A stretch of DNA of 64,000 nucleotides from Armatimonas rosea (GTDB lineage: Bacteria > Armatimonadota > Armatimonadia > Armatimonadales > Armatimonadaceae), in contig NZ_JACHGW010000005.1 in assembly GCF_014202505.1 (NCBI RefSeq), forward strand, positions 62,001-126,000. The letters run 5' to 3'. Made by a program: the position numbers and the translations under genes. Shown one piece after another: positions 7,970 to 16,826 of the stretch. Numbering within the stretch: position 1 is the stretch's first letter; each line of letters begins with the position of its first letter. The notes under the pieces are model-generated. The model searched no databases. It saw only the letters and a list, made by a program, of their open reading frames with translations, and was not told the DNA's origin.

Positions 7970-8515
7970 ATGAAGATCGTTGCCTCTCTCCTGCTGGCGT
8001 GTCTGACCGCCACTCCGACCCTTGCTCAGAAACCCGAGCGTCCCTTCCGTGTTTTTGTTGGCGTCCTTGATGTCCTTAAAGTGGGGACGGGCCCTGTTCT
8101 GGGCCGCGATACCTACTCCCAGTATGGTTTGAGCTATGACCTAAAGACAGCCAGCATGGGAAGTAAGACCGTGAGCTACGGCCTCTTCTACGACTACGCC
8201 ACGGGCAAGGATACCGGAACGTGGAAGTCCTACGGCTACGATGTTTTTATTCGGGGCGGGGGTGTCCAGGCGCGGGTAACTCTTTCGGATGCTAGCGGAG
8301 CCGGGCAGCCGTCGCTGGGGCTGGGAATCGGAAGCTACGGCGTGGGCTCTGTCACCGGCGATGGTCGTGGCCCCTTCGGAGTGAGTACGGCTACAGACGT
8401 GGGAGCCAAGCTGACGCTGGGCTACGAGCTAAAATCGGGAGTCCTGGCAGAGGTCGGGTATCTGCGTTTGGGAACTCGTGACCTCCTCCAGTACCGCGTT
8501 GGCTACCGCTTCTAG
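7970..8515 (+). CDS. small secreted, probably outer-membrane beta-barrel protein
   Basis: 181 aa. A clear signal peptide (MKIVASLLLACLTATPTLAQ) is followed by alternating polar and hydrophobic strands rich in Gly and Tyr, for example SYGLFYDYATG, VLAEVGYLRLG and a last strand LLQYRVGYRF ending in Phe. A C-terminal Phe is the usual assembly signal of outer-membrane barrels. No family is recognised. A ribosome-binding site aaggag lies 7-12 nt before the ATG. The product should be exported; the barrel is inferred from the strand pattern. Confidence 0.65.
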   Translation: MKIVASLLLACLTATPTLAQKPERPFRVFVGVLDVLKVGTGPVLGRDTYSQYGLSYDLKTASMGSKTVSYGLFYDYATGKDTGTWKSYGYDVFIRGGGVQARVTLSDASGAGQPSLGLGIGSYGVGSVTGDGRGPFGVSTATDVGAKLTLGYELKSGVLAEVGYLRLGTRDLLQYRVGYRF

Positions 8516-8523
8516 CGCCGCAC

Positions 8524-9969
8524 TCAGTCCCTACGGAGAAAGTCGATAAAGCCCGTCTCCGGGTCGGCCTTGATGAGCTTGACAGAGACCCGGTCACCGA
8601 CATCGACACCGTGCTCGTTGCGCGTGACACGGCCCTCGATGGGGGGATCGAGCAGGCGGGCGTAGACTTTCCCGTTCTTCACTCCCGTAATCGTGGCGTC
8701 GAAGATCTCGCCCAGGCGTGGCTGCAAGAAAAGTGCGGCGGCGGTCTTGCGCAGGCGGCGCTCCACTTTATCGGCCATGCTCGCGCGCTCGGTGCAGTGG
8801 GCGGCGAGCGCTTCGAGCTGGTCGGGTGTGTAGGGCGCGGGGGTGCTGTGGAGCACCGACTTGATCAGCCGCTGCACGACAATATCGACGTAGCGCCGGT
8901 TGGGAGCGGTTGAGTGCGTGTACCCGCCCACCGCAAGGCCGAAGTGCCCCTCGCTCTGGAGGCCGGCCTTGACCAGTGCGTACTCACCCGGCCCAAGTAG
9001 CTTCACGATAGTCAGGGAGAGCTCGGGAAACTTCTCCGGGTCGGCGGCGCGGCGGCGCTCTAGAAACGCGGAGAGGGCACGCGGGTCGGGGAGCTCCGGG
9101 AGGGCTTCATTGACTGTTTTTGCCACCTCGACGATCCGGTCCCAGCGCCGGGGGGCACGGACGATGCGCTGGATCGATGCCCGCCCGCTCTCGTGCAAAA
9201 TCTCCGCCACGGCGGTGTTCACCGCGACCATGAAGCTCTCGATGAGGAGCCGTGCGCGGTTTTTGTGGACGGTCTTCATCCCCACGACTTTCCCATTCTC
9301 GGTGATGGGCTGGGTCTCGACACTCTCAAAGTTCAGCGCACCTTGCTTCTCCCGCAGGGCCAAAAAACGGTCCAGGGTCTCGTCCTGAAGGCGTAGCTGC
9401 TCCTCCAAGCCGGGCACCGCCGCGACCTCGTCGGGGACCTCCGCATTGCCCTCCAGCCAGGGACCGATCCGCTCATAGGCCAGCTTGGCGTAGTTGCGCA
9501 CCAGCGCTGGAGCCGCGCTGCGCTCCTGAAGTGTCCCATCCGGGTTGACCCGCAGGCTCACGACCATCGCCACCCGGTCTTGGTCGGCAAGAAGCGAGGT
9601 TGTCGCGGTGGAGAGCGCCTCGGGGAGCATGGGGAAGACATGGCCGGGGGTGTACAAGCTACTCGTGTTCTGCGCGGCGTGCTGGTCGATCACACCGCCC
9701 TGGGGAACCCGCCAGTCCACCTCCGCGATCCCAACACGCAATAAAATATCGCCGTCGGGCAGGCGCTCGGCCACCTCGATCTGGTCCAGATCGCGCGACT
9801 CCGCGTTGTCCACCGACGACCAGAGCAGGTGGCGCAGGTCAGGCAGGTCCGTAGGCAGAGGGACGCGCTCCTGTGCCGCTTCCTCGACTGCAAGGGGGAA
9901 GGTGGGGACGAATCCGGCGTCACGGAGGGCTCTCTCAGCAACGGCGACCAGATCAGGCGACTTGAACAT
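8524..9969 (-). CDS. RNB-domain exoribonuclease (RNase II/R family)
   Basis: 481 aa. The RNB core is recognisable from DLDQIEVAERLPDGDILLRV (the conserved acidic cluster), through LRVNPDGTL and TPGHVFPMLP, to GGYTHSTAPNRRYVDIVVQ, the equivalent of the family's YtHfTSPiRRY motif. An S1-like RNA-binding domain ends the protein (ATITGVKNGKVYARLL ... FIDFL). No N-terminal cold-shock domains, so it is shorter than RNase R. It would degrade RNA 3' to 5' in the cytoplasm. Start taken at 9969 because a TAAAAT ends 5 nt upstream. Confidence 0.9.
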   Translation of the reverse strand: MFKSPDLVAVAERALRDAGFVPTFPLAVEEAAQERVPLPTDLPDLRHLLWSSVDNAESRDLDQIEVAERLPDGDILLRVGIAEVDWRVPQGGVIDQHAAQNTSSLYTPGHVFPMLPEALSTATTSLLADQDRVAMVVSLRVNPDGTLQERSAAPALVRNYAKLAYERIGPWLEGNAEVPDEVAAVPGLEEQLRLQDETLDRFLALREKQGALNFESVETQPITENGKVVGMKTVHKNRARLLIESFMVAVNTAVAEILHESGRASIQRIVRAPRRWDRIVEVAKTVNEALPELPDPRALSAFLERRRAADPEKFPELSLTIVKLLGPGEYALVKAGLQSEGHFGLAVGGYTHSTAPNRRYVDIVVQRLIKSVLHSTPAPYTPDQLEALAAHCTERASMADKVERRLRKTAAALFLQPRLGEIFDATITGVKNGKVYARLLDPPIEGRVTRNEHGVDVGDRVSVKLIKADPETGFIDFLRRD

Positions 9970-9974
9970 GGCGT

Positions 9975-9980
9975 ATTTTA
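9975..9980 (-). promoter_or_regulatory. -10 box immediately before the RNB gene start (leaderless type)
   Basis: On the minus strand TAAAAT is followed by acgcc and then ATG. The gap is 5 nt and there is no Shine-Dalgarno. Confidence 0.5.
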
Positions 9981-10088
9981 CATCCCCCACGGCGACAGCG
10001 CCGTGACCCCTTCGCTTTTTTGCTCCTTCGTCGCCACAAAGGGGTTTGGGAGGAAGATCAAGCCCCTGAGCCGAAACCTGAGCGTGCC

Positions 10089-10823
10089 ATGCCAAAACCA
10101 CTGCTCCGCGCCCACGCGCACAACGACTACGCCCACCCGCGTCCGCTGCTCGATGCGCTCGACCAAGGGTTTTGCAGTGTCGAGGCCGATATCTACCTAG
10201 AAGGGGGCAAGCTCCTGGTCGGCCACGACAAGAAAGACCTCCGTCCCGAGCGAACCCTCACCGCGCTCTACTTGGAGCCACTCTGGCAGCGCGTGCGGGC
10301 AAACCACGGCCAGCTCTACCCCGAGCCCGCCCCCGCCACACTTCTTGTGGACATCAAGACCGATGGCGCACGGGTCTACGCCGCCCTCAAAGACGTGCTG
10401 CGGCCCTACGCCCCGATGCTCACGCGCTTCGAGAGTGGGCAGATCAAGCGTCGCGCCCTCACCGTGATCCTCTCCGGGGACCGCCCTCGTGACGTTCTCG
10501 CCGCCGAGCCCAATCGCCTCGCCGCCCTCGATGGCCGCCCCGAGGACCTCGGCAAGAACCTGCCGGTCTCCCTCATTCCCCTCATCAGCGAGAGCTGGTT
10601 TACCCTCTTCAAGTGGTACGGCTCCGGCCTCATGACCCGCGCGGATCGCGAGAAACTCTCTGGCTTGGTCGAGCAAACCCACGCCGAGGGCCGCACCATC
10701 CGCTTCTGGGCCGCCCCAGACACCCCCGCCGGCTGGCAGGTCTGCTGGAACGCGGGCGTCGACTACCTCAACACCGACAAGCTCCCCGAGCTTGCCGCGT
10801 TTATCAAAGCGAAAAATAACTAG
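10089..10823 (+). CDS. GDPD/PI-PLC-like phosphodiesterase domain protein (AIM6-like)
   Basis: 244 aa. The N-terminus HAHNDYAHPRPLLDALDQGF, then SVEADIYLEGGKLLVGHD and LLVDIKTD, gives the His...His, E-x-D and metal-binding pattern of TIM-barrel phosphodiesterases related to glycerophosphodiester phosphodiesterase and to yeast Aim6. The C-terminus (RFWAAPDTPAGWQVCWNAGVDYLNTD) is the usual closing of this group. No signal peptide. A hydrolytic role on a glycerophospho- or inositol-type ester is inferred. Divergent from the RNB gene. A repeat of family B follows the stop at once. Confidence 0.75.
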   Translation: MPKPLLRAHAHNDYAHPRPLLDALDQGFCSVEADIYLEGGKLLVGHDKKDLRPERTLTALYLEPLWQRVRANHGQLYPEPAPATLLVDIKTDGARVYAALKDVLRPYAPMLTRFESGQIKRRALTVILSGDRPRDVLAAEPNRLAALDGRPEDLGKNLPVSLIPLISESWFTLFKWYGSGLMTRADREKLSGLVEQTHAEGRTIRFWAAPDTPAGWQVCWNAGVDYLNTDKLPELAAFIKAKNN

Positions 10824-10890
10824 GTCGCGGAGCGACATCGTGGCGCTTGCGCCTAGAGCGAAGCGAGCCGCCCTCGTTCATGAGGGCGGA
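10824..10890. repeat. dispersed repeat, family B, copy 1
   Basis: Contains gtcgcggagcgac and then tggcgcttgcgcct, beginning directly after the stop of the preceding gene; both blocks recur in the same order at 25218-25253, upstream of pyrC. The short copy also carries its own inverted pair (ccgccctcgtt/atgagggcgg, 10868-10889). Confidence 0.55.
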
Positions 10891-10928
10891 TAGAGGAAGC
10901 CACTAAAGTTTTGCCGAATCTGCCTGCG

Positions 10929-11642
10929 ATGACAGACGATCTTCTCTTGACCGGGCGCGTGGCGCTCATTGCGGGTGGGGCGGGCAGTATTGGGCAGGCG
11001 GTGGCGGCGCGGCTCTCGGTGTTTGGGGCGACCGTGGTGACCGCCGACCGACCCGGCTCCATTGCGGACCTCCAGACCGACCTGCGCGATGCCAGCGCGG
11101 CGGATGCGCTGGTGGCGCAGGTGCTCCAGCTCCATGGGCGGCTGGATATCCTCGTGAACTGCCAGGGAATCACCGGGGCGAGTGTCCCGCTCTGGGAGCA
11201 GACCGACGAGAACTGGGACGCGGTGCTGGATATCTGCCTGACCAGTGTCTTTCGGCTCTGTAGGGCGGCGATCCGGCCCATGCGGGAGGCGCAGCGCGGC
11301 GCGATTGTCTCGATTGCGTCGGTGGCGGGTAAAGAGGGCAACCCCAACCTCACGGCCTACTCGACCGCCAAGGCGGGTGTGATCGGATTCACAAAGGCGG
11401 TCGGCAAGGAAGTTGCAAAAGAGGGGATTCGGGTCAACTGTGTCGCCCCCGCGCAGATCGCCACCCCGATGCTGGAGCAGATGACTCCCGAGGTGGTGGG
11501 GACACTGCTCTCCAAGATTCCGATGGGGCGGCCGGGGACGATCGAAGAGGTGGCGAGCGTGGTGCACTTTCTCTGCTCCGATGCCGCAAGCTTTGTGACC
11601 GCTCAGTGCTACGATATCTCTGGTGGGCGCTGTACGTATTGA
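10929..11642 (+). CDS. short-chain dehydrogenase/reductase (FabG-like)
   Basis: 237 aa. Cofactor motif IAGGAGSIGQAV, the NxAG position as LVNCQGITG, the catalytic Ser in SIASVAG, and the YxxxK pair in LTAYSTAKAGV; a typical C-terminal end (FVTAQCYDISGG). This is a classical SDR oxidising or reducing a carbonyl/alcohol with NAD(P)H. It leads a unit with the tandem epimerase and the large glycoside hydrolase, so a sugar or sugar-acid substrate is more likely than a fatty acid. The ATG at 10929 is preferred to a TTG six codons earlier. Confidence 0.85.
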   Translation: MTDDLLLTGRVALIAGGAGSIGQAVAARLSVFGATVVTADRPGSIADLQTDLRDASAADALVAQVLQLHGRLDILVNCQGITGASVPLWEQTDENWDAVLDICLTSVFRLCRAAIRPMREAQRGAIVSIASVAGKEGNPNLTAYSTAKAGVIGFTKAVGKEVAKEGIRVNCVAPAQIATPMLEQMTPEVVGTLLSKIPMGRPGTIEEVASVVHFLCSDAASFVTAQCYDISGGRCTY

Positions 11643-11649
11643 TAATGCT

Positions 11650-12951
11650 ATGAGTAAGACAATCTTTTTCGATGGAGATCCCCGAGACGGTGCCGCGGTC
11701 GCGTCCGCGATTGTTGGGGCTGAGACCGTGGTCTATGCGCCGCCGCTGGCCTATGTCCCACGCCGAACCGAGGACTTCGACCGCGCGACCCGTGGGATGT
11801 ATGTCCTAGCGACCGAGGCGGCGAAGGCAGGCGTGAAGCATATCGTCCTGCGCTCGACCCTAGACTTTTTTAGCCGTCTCCCGCAGAACTGGCACCTGGG
11901 CACCAACTGGCGCCCGCGTCCCTCACCGGAGCTGGAGCAGCTGGGACCGTACCTGATGGAGCTCTCGCTGCAGGAAGTGGCGCGGGCGACCGGGCTCCAC
12001 GTGACAGTGCTACGGCTGGGGGAGCAGGTGCAGGAGCGCGACGCCCTGGAGCAGGCGCTGGCCGAGCCGAGTGTTCCCTGGCGCGTGCGGCACCTGGGCG
12101 AGTGCACGACGCGGCCGGTGAGCGACAACGGCAAGCACTGGCGCGAGGTGCTCGGGCCGGTCGCGCCGGTGGCATCGCGGCCCATTGAGAAAGTGGTCGT
12201 GCTGGGCGCGGGCGGGCCAATCGGGCGCGTGGTTGCCGATAGCCTGATGGAGCGCTACACCCTGCGCCTGGCGGACCTGCACTCTCTGGTGGATGCCAAG
12301 GAGCAGTCGCCGGGGGCACCGGTGGCACGTCCCGTCTCACTCCCCCACGAGGATGCCTATGTCGATGTGCGCGACCTCGGCTCGGTGCTGGCAGCGTGCA
12401 AGGGCTGCGATGCGATCATCAACCTCACCGTGGTGCGCACTGATCCCACGGAGGCGTTTTTGGTGAACGCGCTAGGTGCCTACAATGTCGGGCGGGCGGC
12501 GGCCCAGCTGGGGATTCGCCGCGTGGTGCAGACAGGGCCGCAGCTCATCACGCTCCATGGCGAGAGTGATTTTCTGCACGACTACCACCTGGCCTGCGAT
12601 GCTCCCACGCGTCCCGGACGCCACCTTTACGGCCACAGCAAGTTCCTGGGCAACGAGGCGCTGCGGGTCCTGGCCGAGTGGCACGATCTGGAGGTCCCCA
12701 ACGTGATGTTCAATGGCTTCGCCCAGCCCGATGCGGTGAGCGAGCACGGGAGCGCGGCGATGATGACGAGCTGGCAAGATGCGGCGCGGGTGATTAAATG
12801 CGCCCTTGAGGTGCCGTCGCTGCCCAGCCCCTACGAAGAGTTCCACTGTGTCGCGGACTTCCCCCACGGCCAGTGTCGCACGGACAAAGCGGAGCGGCTC
12901 CTGGGCTGGCGGCCGCAAGACAGCCTGGAAGGGCTCTGGCGCAAGCCGTGA
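11650..12951 (+). CDS. NAD(P)-dependent epimerase/dehydratase with two Rossmann-like halves
   Basis: 433 aa. The C-terminal half (from about residue 180) is a regular extended SDR: VVLGAGGPIGRVVADSLM, then DVRDLGSVLAACKGCDAIINL, and YGHSKFLGNEALRV carrying the YxxxK pair. The first half looks like a second, degenerate copy: AAVASAIVGAETVVYAPPLAY, HIVLRSTLDFF, VARATGLHVTVLRLGE, without a glycine motif. So the protein is a fusion or duplication, perhaps with only one active site. It is 7 bp after the SDR gene and overlaps the glycoside hydrolase start by 4 bp. Confidence 0.75.
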   Translation: MSKTIFFDGDPRDGAAVASAIVGAETVVYAPPLAYVPRRTEDFDRATRGMYVLATEAAKAGVKHIVLRSTLDFFSRLPQNWHLGTNWRPRPSPELEQLGPYLMELSLQEVARATGLHVTVLRLGEQVQERDALEQALAEPSVPWRVRHLGECTTRPVSDNGKHWREVLGPVAPVASRPIEKVVVLGAGGPIGRVVADSLMERYTLRLADLHSLVDAKEQSPGAPVARPVSLPHEDAYVDVRDLGSVLAACKGCDAIINLTVVRTDPTEAFLVNALGAYNVGRAAAQLGIRRVVQTGPQLITLHGESDFLHDYHLACDAPTRPGRHLYGHSKFLGNEALRVLAEWHDLEVPNVMFNGFAQPDAVSEHGSAAMMTSWQDAARVIKCALEVPSLPSPYEEFHCVADFPHGQCRTDKAERLLGWRPQDSLEGLWRKP

Positions 12952-15900
12952 CCACCGACGAGCTCTTTGCGCAGTTTCAAAACCCCGGCGCGGCGTGGCG
13001 GGGGAAGCCGTTCTGGGCCTGGAACGGGCGGCTCGATAAGGCGGAGCTGATCCGCCAGGTCCACGTGATGAAGGAGATGGGCCTGGGGGGCTTCTTCATG
13101 CACTCGCGCGTGGGACTCGCTACCGAATATCTGGGCGACGACTGGTTCGAGTGCATCAACGCCTGCGCCGACGAAGCCGAGAAGCTGGGCATGGAGGCGT
13201 GGCTCTACGACGAAGACCGATGGCCGTCGGGGAGCGCGGGTGGGCTGGTGACGCAGAACCCCGAGTTTCGCATGCGCTTCCTGCGCTGCACGGTCGTCCC
13301 CGAGAGCGAGTGGGCATGGCACGAGGGCATCTTGGCCGCCTTTGCCTGCGAGCTGGCCGCCGATGGCCTGAGCTACCACAGCCTGCGCCGGGTCGCGCCG
13401 GGCAGTGCGGTCCCGCCGGGCTTCTCCGTGCTGGAGTTCACGGTCGAGGAGATGGCGAGCTCGAATTTCTACAACGGCTACACCTACCTCGACACCATGA
13501 ACCGCGCCGCCACCGAGGCGTTCTTGCAGTCCACGCACGAAAAATATGTCGAGAGGTGCGGTGACCGGCTCGGCAAGTCCATCAAGGGAATCTTCACCGA
13601 CGAGCCCCACCGCGGCTCGCTCATGACCAGCTTTGGGCAGGGCCTAGGCAGTAGCGAGTGGATCGTCCCGTGGACCCCCAAGATGCCCGAGCACTGGGAA
13701 GCAACCTACGGCGACGACCTCCTCGCGCACCTGCCGGAGATTTTCTTATTTCCCGACGGCCAGACCGTCCACCCGACCAAGTGGTGCTATGTCGAGCTTT
13801 GCTTGTCTCTCTTTATCGAGAACTTCTGCAAGCCGCTGGACGCCTGGTGCCGCGCGCACAACCTTATCCTCACTGGCCACTTCCTCCACGAGGACAACCT
13901 GACAGCGCAAGTGGCGATGAACGGCTCGATGATGCGCTGCTACGAGCACATGGAGTACCCCGGCATGGACCTGCTGACCGAGGGCAACAAGGCCTTCTGG
14001 GTCGCCAAGCAGCTCCAGAGTGTCGGGCGGCAGCTGGGCAAGCCCTGGCTGATGAGCGAGCTCTACGGCTGTACCGGCTGGCAGATGGGCCTCGAAGGAC
14101 ACAAAAATGTCGGGGACTGGCAGGCGCTCTTTGGTGTGAACTTGCGCTGTCACCATCTCTCCTGGTACACGATGGAGGGCGAGGCCAAGCGCGACTACCC
14201 CGCCAGCATCCTGCACCAGAGCGCCTGGTGGAAGGACTACAGCGCCGTCGAGACCTACTTCGCCCGCCTCGGCCAGCTGCTCTCCCAAGGCGAGCCCGTC
14301 TGCGATGTGCTCGTGATCCATCCCGTCGAGAGCGTCTGGGCGCAGCTCCACCCCGGCTGGTGCAACGGCCTCGGCCCCAAAGCCGAGTCGATCAAGAAGC
14401 TAGAGACCCAGTTCGCCGAGCTCTTCCACTGGCTCCAAGGCGCTCAAATCGACTTCGACTACGGCGACGAAGGCATCCTCGCCGAGCACGCAAGAGTAGA
14501 CGGCAACGCTTTCGTCGTCGACCAGATGCGCTACAAAACCATCGTCATCGGCGGCTGCACCACGATCCGCTCCAGCACGCTGAGGCTATTGGAAGCGTTT
14601 ACCGAAGCGGGGGGAACCCTACTTTGGGTTGGGGACAAACCCCAGTTTGTGGACGCACTCCCTGCATCGCTGCCCGAAATGCCCGGTGAGTCTCAGTGTT
14701 TGGCCGGTGTCGAAGCGATCATTGAAGCGCTGTCCGCCGCGGCGTATGACCGTAGAGAGACGAGTCGTGGGTGTGGGGTTGGGCCGGACTTTATCGACAA
14801 TCCGGTCTACTGCCAGCTACGTAAGCTCTCTGATGGGAGCGTGATTCTGGTGGGCCTGAACACAGATCGAGACTTGCCTAGAGACATAGGTTATATAGCG
14901 GTAGATGGTTTTGGAGAGATGGCAAGTGTCGAGCAGTGGGATAGCTTGACAGCAGTCCGAAGCGCCGTCGAGTGGGAACAAGTACCCGATGCCCAAACCA
15001 ACGAGCCTTGCCAAGTAATCTATGTAAAGACGGTGCCGCCCGGTGGCCAAGTTGTCTTCGTCCTCTCGCCCTCGCAAACAGCCAGACCAGATTCTTTGCC
15101 TGCGGAGGCAATCGAGACAAGCACTGAGCTGCCTGGTCCCTTTGCCTACTCTCTCGACGAGCCCAACGCACTGGTTCTTGATACTGCGACCTGGGAGTTG
15201 ACTCCTGTCGACCCCCTAACCCCCGTCCGACGGGGGGACAATGCGGAAGAAATCCTCAAGATCGACCAGGCCGTGCGGCGGCACTTTGGGCTGGAGGTGC
15301 GCGGTGGGGAGATGGTGCAGCCTTGGTACGCTGAGAAGTTCCACGGCGAGCCGCCCGTGCTGGGAAATCTCACGCTCCGGTTCACCTTTGAGGTCGAGGC
15401 ACTGCCTGAGGGACCTCTCGCACTCGCTATTGAACGCCCCGAATGCGCTGTTATCACAGTCAATGACACCAACATCCCTTCCCAAGTGCCTGAGGGAGCG
15501 TCCTTGGTCACTGATTTCTGGGTCGATGCCTGCTTCAAGCTTCTTCCGGTGCCTGAGGGAGCGCTCAAAGTCGGTGAGAATGTCGTCACGCTGACCACCA
15601 GCTTCCGCCGAGACTCTGATCTCGAAGCTTGTTTCCTCCTTGGAGCCTTCGGGGTACGCCTCGATGGGCCTAAACGGACGATTATCCCGCTCCCAGAGAC
15701 ACTCTCTGTTGGGGATGTGTGTGAGCAAGGCTTGCCGTTCTACACGGGGGGCGTGACGTATAAGCTACCTCCCCCGGCCTCGCACGACTCGGCCACCTCC
15801 TCCGGCTTCGCGAAGGGGGGCGTTTTGGAGCTTCCCGAGGTCGGGGGGGCGTGCGTCCGCGTGAATGGCCAGACGATCCCCTGGCCCCCATACACCACAA

Positions 15901-16154
15901 CCCTCCCCCCCTTCGCAGCGAGGAACGAGCGAGAGCCGGAGGGGGTGGCGAGCCCTAGCGAGCCGGGGGAGGCAAACAATATGGTAGCCGTCACCGTCGT
16001 GCTAACCCGCCGCAACGTCTTTGGGCCGCTCCATCTCGTCCCCAAGCAGCAAACCGCCTACGGGCCGGGGCACTGGGTGACAGGCGGCGATCACTGGAGC
16101 GACCACTACCAGCTCTACCCCTCCGGCCTGCTCGCTCCGCCCCGCCTTCGCTAG
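12948..16154 (+). CDS. large glycoside hydrolase (GH106-like, putative alpha-L-rhamnosidase relative)
   Basis: 1068 aa. Starts at a GTG overlapping the previous stop (GTGA). The N-terminal catalytic region has PFWAWNGRLDKAELIRQV, MGLGGFFMHSRVGL, LGMEAWLYDEDRWPSG, GIFTDEPHRG (a likely acid), GHFLHEDNL and LMSELYGCTGWQM, a set found in the GH106-like family of TIM-barrel hydrolases. The C-terminal part holds beta-rich, sugar-binding-like regions. No signal peptide is seen at the chosen start. Two stretches (around 15209-15243 and 15766-15974) are dispersed repeats read in frame and give low-complexity peptide. The gene follows two oxidoreductases, so glycan breakdown and remodelling of the freed sugar is a reasonable inference. 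Confidence 0.75.
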   Translation: MTTDELFAQFQNPGAAWRGKPFWAWNGRLDKAELIRQVHVMKEMGLGGFFMHSRVGLATEYLGDDWFECINACADEAEKLGMEAWLYDEDRWPSGSAGGLVTQNPEFRMRFLRCTVVPESEWAWHEGILAAFACELAADGLSYHSLRRVAPGSAVPPGFSVLEFTVEEMASSNFYNGYTYLDTMNRAATEAFLQSTHEKYVERCGDRLGKSIKGIFTDEPHRGSLMTSFGQGLGSSEWIVPWTPKMPEHWEATYGDDLLAHLPEIFLFPDGQTVHPTKWCYVELCLSLFIENFCKPLDAWCRAHNLILTGHFLHEDNLTAQVAMNGSMMRCYEHMEYPGMDLLTEGNKAFWVAKQLQSVGRQLGKPWLMSELYGCTGWQMGLEGHKNVGDWQALFGVNLRCHHLSWYTMEGEAKRDYPASILHQSAWWKDYSAVETYFARLGQLLSQGEPVCDVLVIHPVESVWAQLHPGWCNGLGPKAESIKKLETQFAELFHWLQGAQIDFDYGDEGILAEHARVDGNAFVVDQMRYKTIVIGGCTTIRSSTLRLLEAFTEAGGTLLWVGDKPQFVDALPASLPEMPGESQCLAGVEAIIEALSAAAYDRRETSRGCGVGPDFIDNPVYCQLRKLSDGSVILVGLNTDRDLPRDIGYIAVDGFGEMASVEQWDSLTAVRSAVEWEQVPDAQTNEPCQVIYVKTVPPGGQVVFVLSPSQTARPDSLPAEAIETSTELPGPFAYSLDEPNALVLDTATWELTPVDPLTPVRRGDNAEEILKIDQAVRRHFGLEVRGGEMVQPWYAEKFHGEPPVLGNLTLRFTFEVEALPEGPLALAIERPECAVITVNDTNIPSQVPEGASLVTDFWVDACFKLLPVPEGALKVGENVVTLTTSFRRDSDLEACFLLGAFGVRLDGPKRTIIPLPETLSVGDVCEQGLPFYTGGVTYKLPPPASHDSATSSGFAKGGVLELPEVGGACVRVNGQTIPWPPYTTTLPPFAARNEREPEGVASPSEPGEANNMVAVTVVLTRRNVFGPLHLVPKQQTAYGPGHWVTGGDHWSDHYQLYPSGLLAPPRLR
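15209..15243. repeat. dispersed repeat, family A, half copy inside the glycoside hydrolase gene
   Basis: The block ccccctaacccccgt (15212-15226), then acggggggacaat, matches the left half of the full copy at 30882-30964. It is read in frame as DPLTPVRRGDN, closely like [11 protein letters not shown] at the end of the EamA gene, which shows the peptide comes from the repeat and not from protein homology. Confidence 0.7.
15766..15974. repeat. inverted repeat pair, family D, inside the glycoside hydrolase gene
   Basis: The left arm (15766-15820) and right arm (15911-15974) are imperfect inverted copies of a unit reading ctcccccggc, tcgc, ggccacc-ctccggct. They flank about 90 bp of ordinary sequence. 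Both arms are translated without a stop, giving LPPPASHDSATSSGF and EREPEGVASPSEPGE in the protein. The arrangement resembles paired REP/BIME elements but lies in coding sequence. Confidence 0.55.
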
Positions 16155-16162
16155 AGAGAGCC

Positions 16163-16822
16163 ATGTCCCAGCGCCAACAGCTTCTCAACCTCTCCCTGCA
16201 AGACGAGCTCGCCCCCGTGCAGCAGAAGCTCACGCGCTGTGAGACGATTCTCCTTCGGGTGCTGATCGTAAAGGGGGTGCTCCTCGTGGGGGGGAGCCTC
16301 CTTCTCGCTCTCACACCGGGCATGCCTATCCCCCAGAAGTTTTTCTACATTCAAAACATCCTAGGACTTCTCTTTCTGATAGCGATTGTCGCTGGGTTTG
16401 GGCACACGATCATGTCCAGCCTAGCCAAGACACTGCTTCTGACGATAACCGAGCGCCGGAGTGAGGTGGGGACAGAGCAGGTGAGCTGGCTATTGGAGAT
16501 TCTGATTGCGACCCAGTACCTCGGGGGGCTGGACGACCGCAGGATCAGGGCGAAGAAACAGCTGGAGGCGACTCTCTTGGAGCTGCTTCCCAAGCTCAAT
16601 GAAGCCCAGTGCCGTGCGCTGACCAAGGCCCCGTGCGGCTACCTCCGTGGCTGGGTCAAGAACGGGCACCGAGGGCAGCAAGTAGCGGCGCTCCTGGTGC
16701 TGGCGAGCGCCCACGACACCAAGACCATCAAGCACGCGCAGGGGCTCCTCCAAGGCAGCGCCGACGCCGACCCCCATGTCCGCGAGGCCGCACGCGAGTT
16801 TCTCTTGGTGGTGGGAGAGTAG
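16163..16822 (+). CDS. membrane protein, first of three tandem paralogues
   Basis: 219 aa. Two hydrophobic segments near residues 33-52 and 62-86, then a soluble C-terminal region with AQCRALTKAPCGYLRGWV, AALLVLASAHDTKTIKHA and a final DPHVREAAREFLL. The last part looks like a HEAT-type repeat pair. The next two genes share the same plan and the same C-terminal signature (L-x-R-x-x-V, LLVL, VREAA). No known family is recognised. An anchored scaffold in the cytoplasmic membrane is the most one can infer. It starts 8 bp after the glycoside hydrolase stop. Confidence 0.7.
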   Translation: MSQRQQLLNLSLQDELAPVQQKLTRCETILLRVLIVKGVLLVGGSLLLALTPGMPIPQKFFYIQNILGLLFLIAIVAGFGHTIMSSLAKTLLLTITERRSEVGTEQVSWLLEILIATQYLGGLDDRRIRAKKQLEATLLELLPKLNEAQCRALTKAPCGYLRGWVKNGHRGQQVAALLVLASAHDTKTIKHAQGLLQGSADADPHVREAAREFLLVVGE

Positions 16823-16826
16823 CCCT

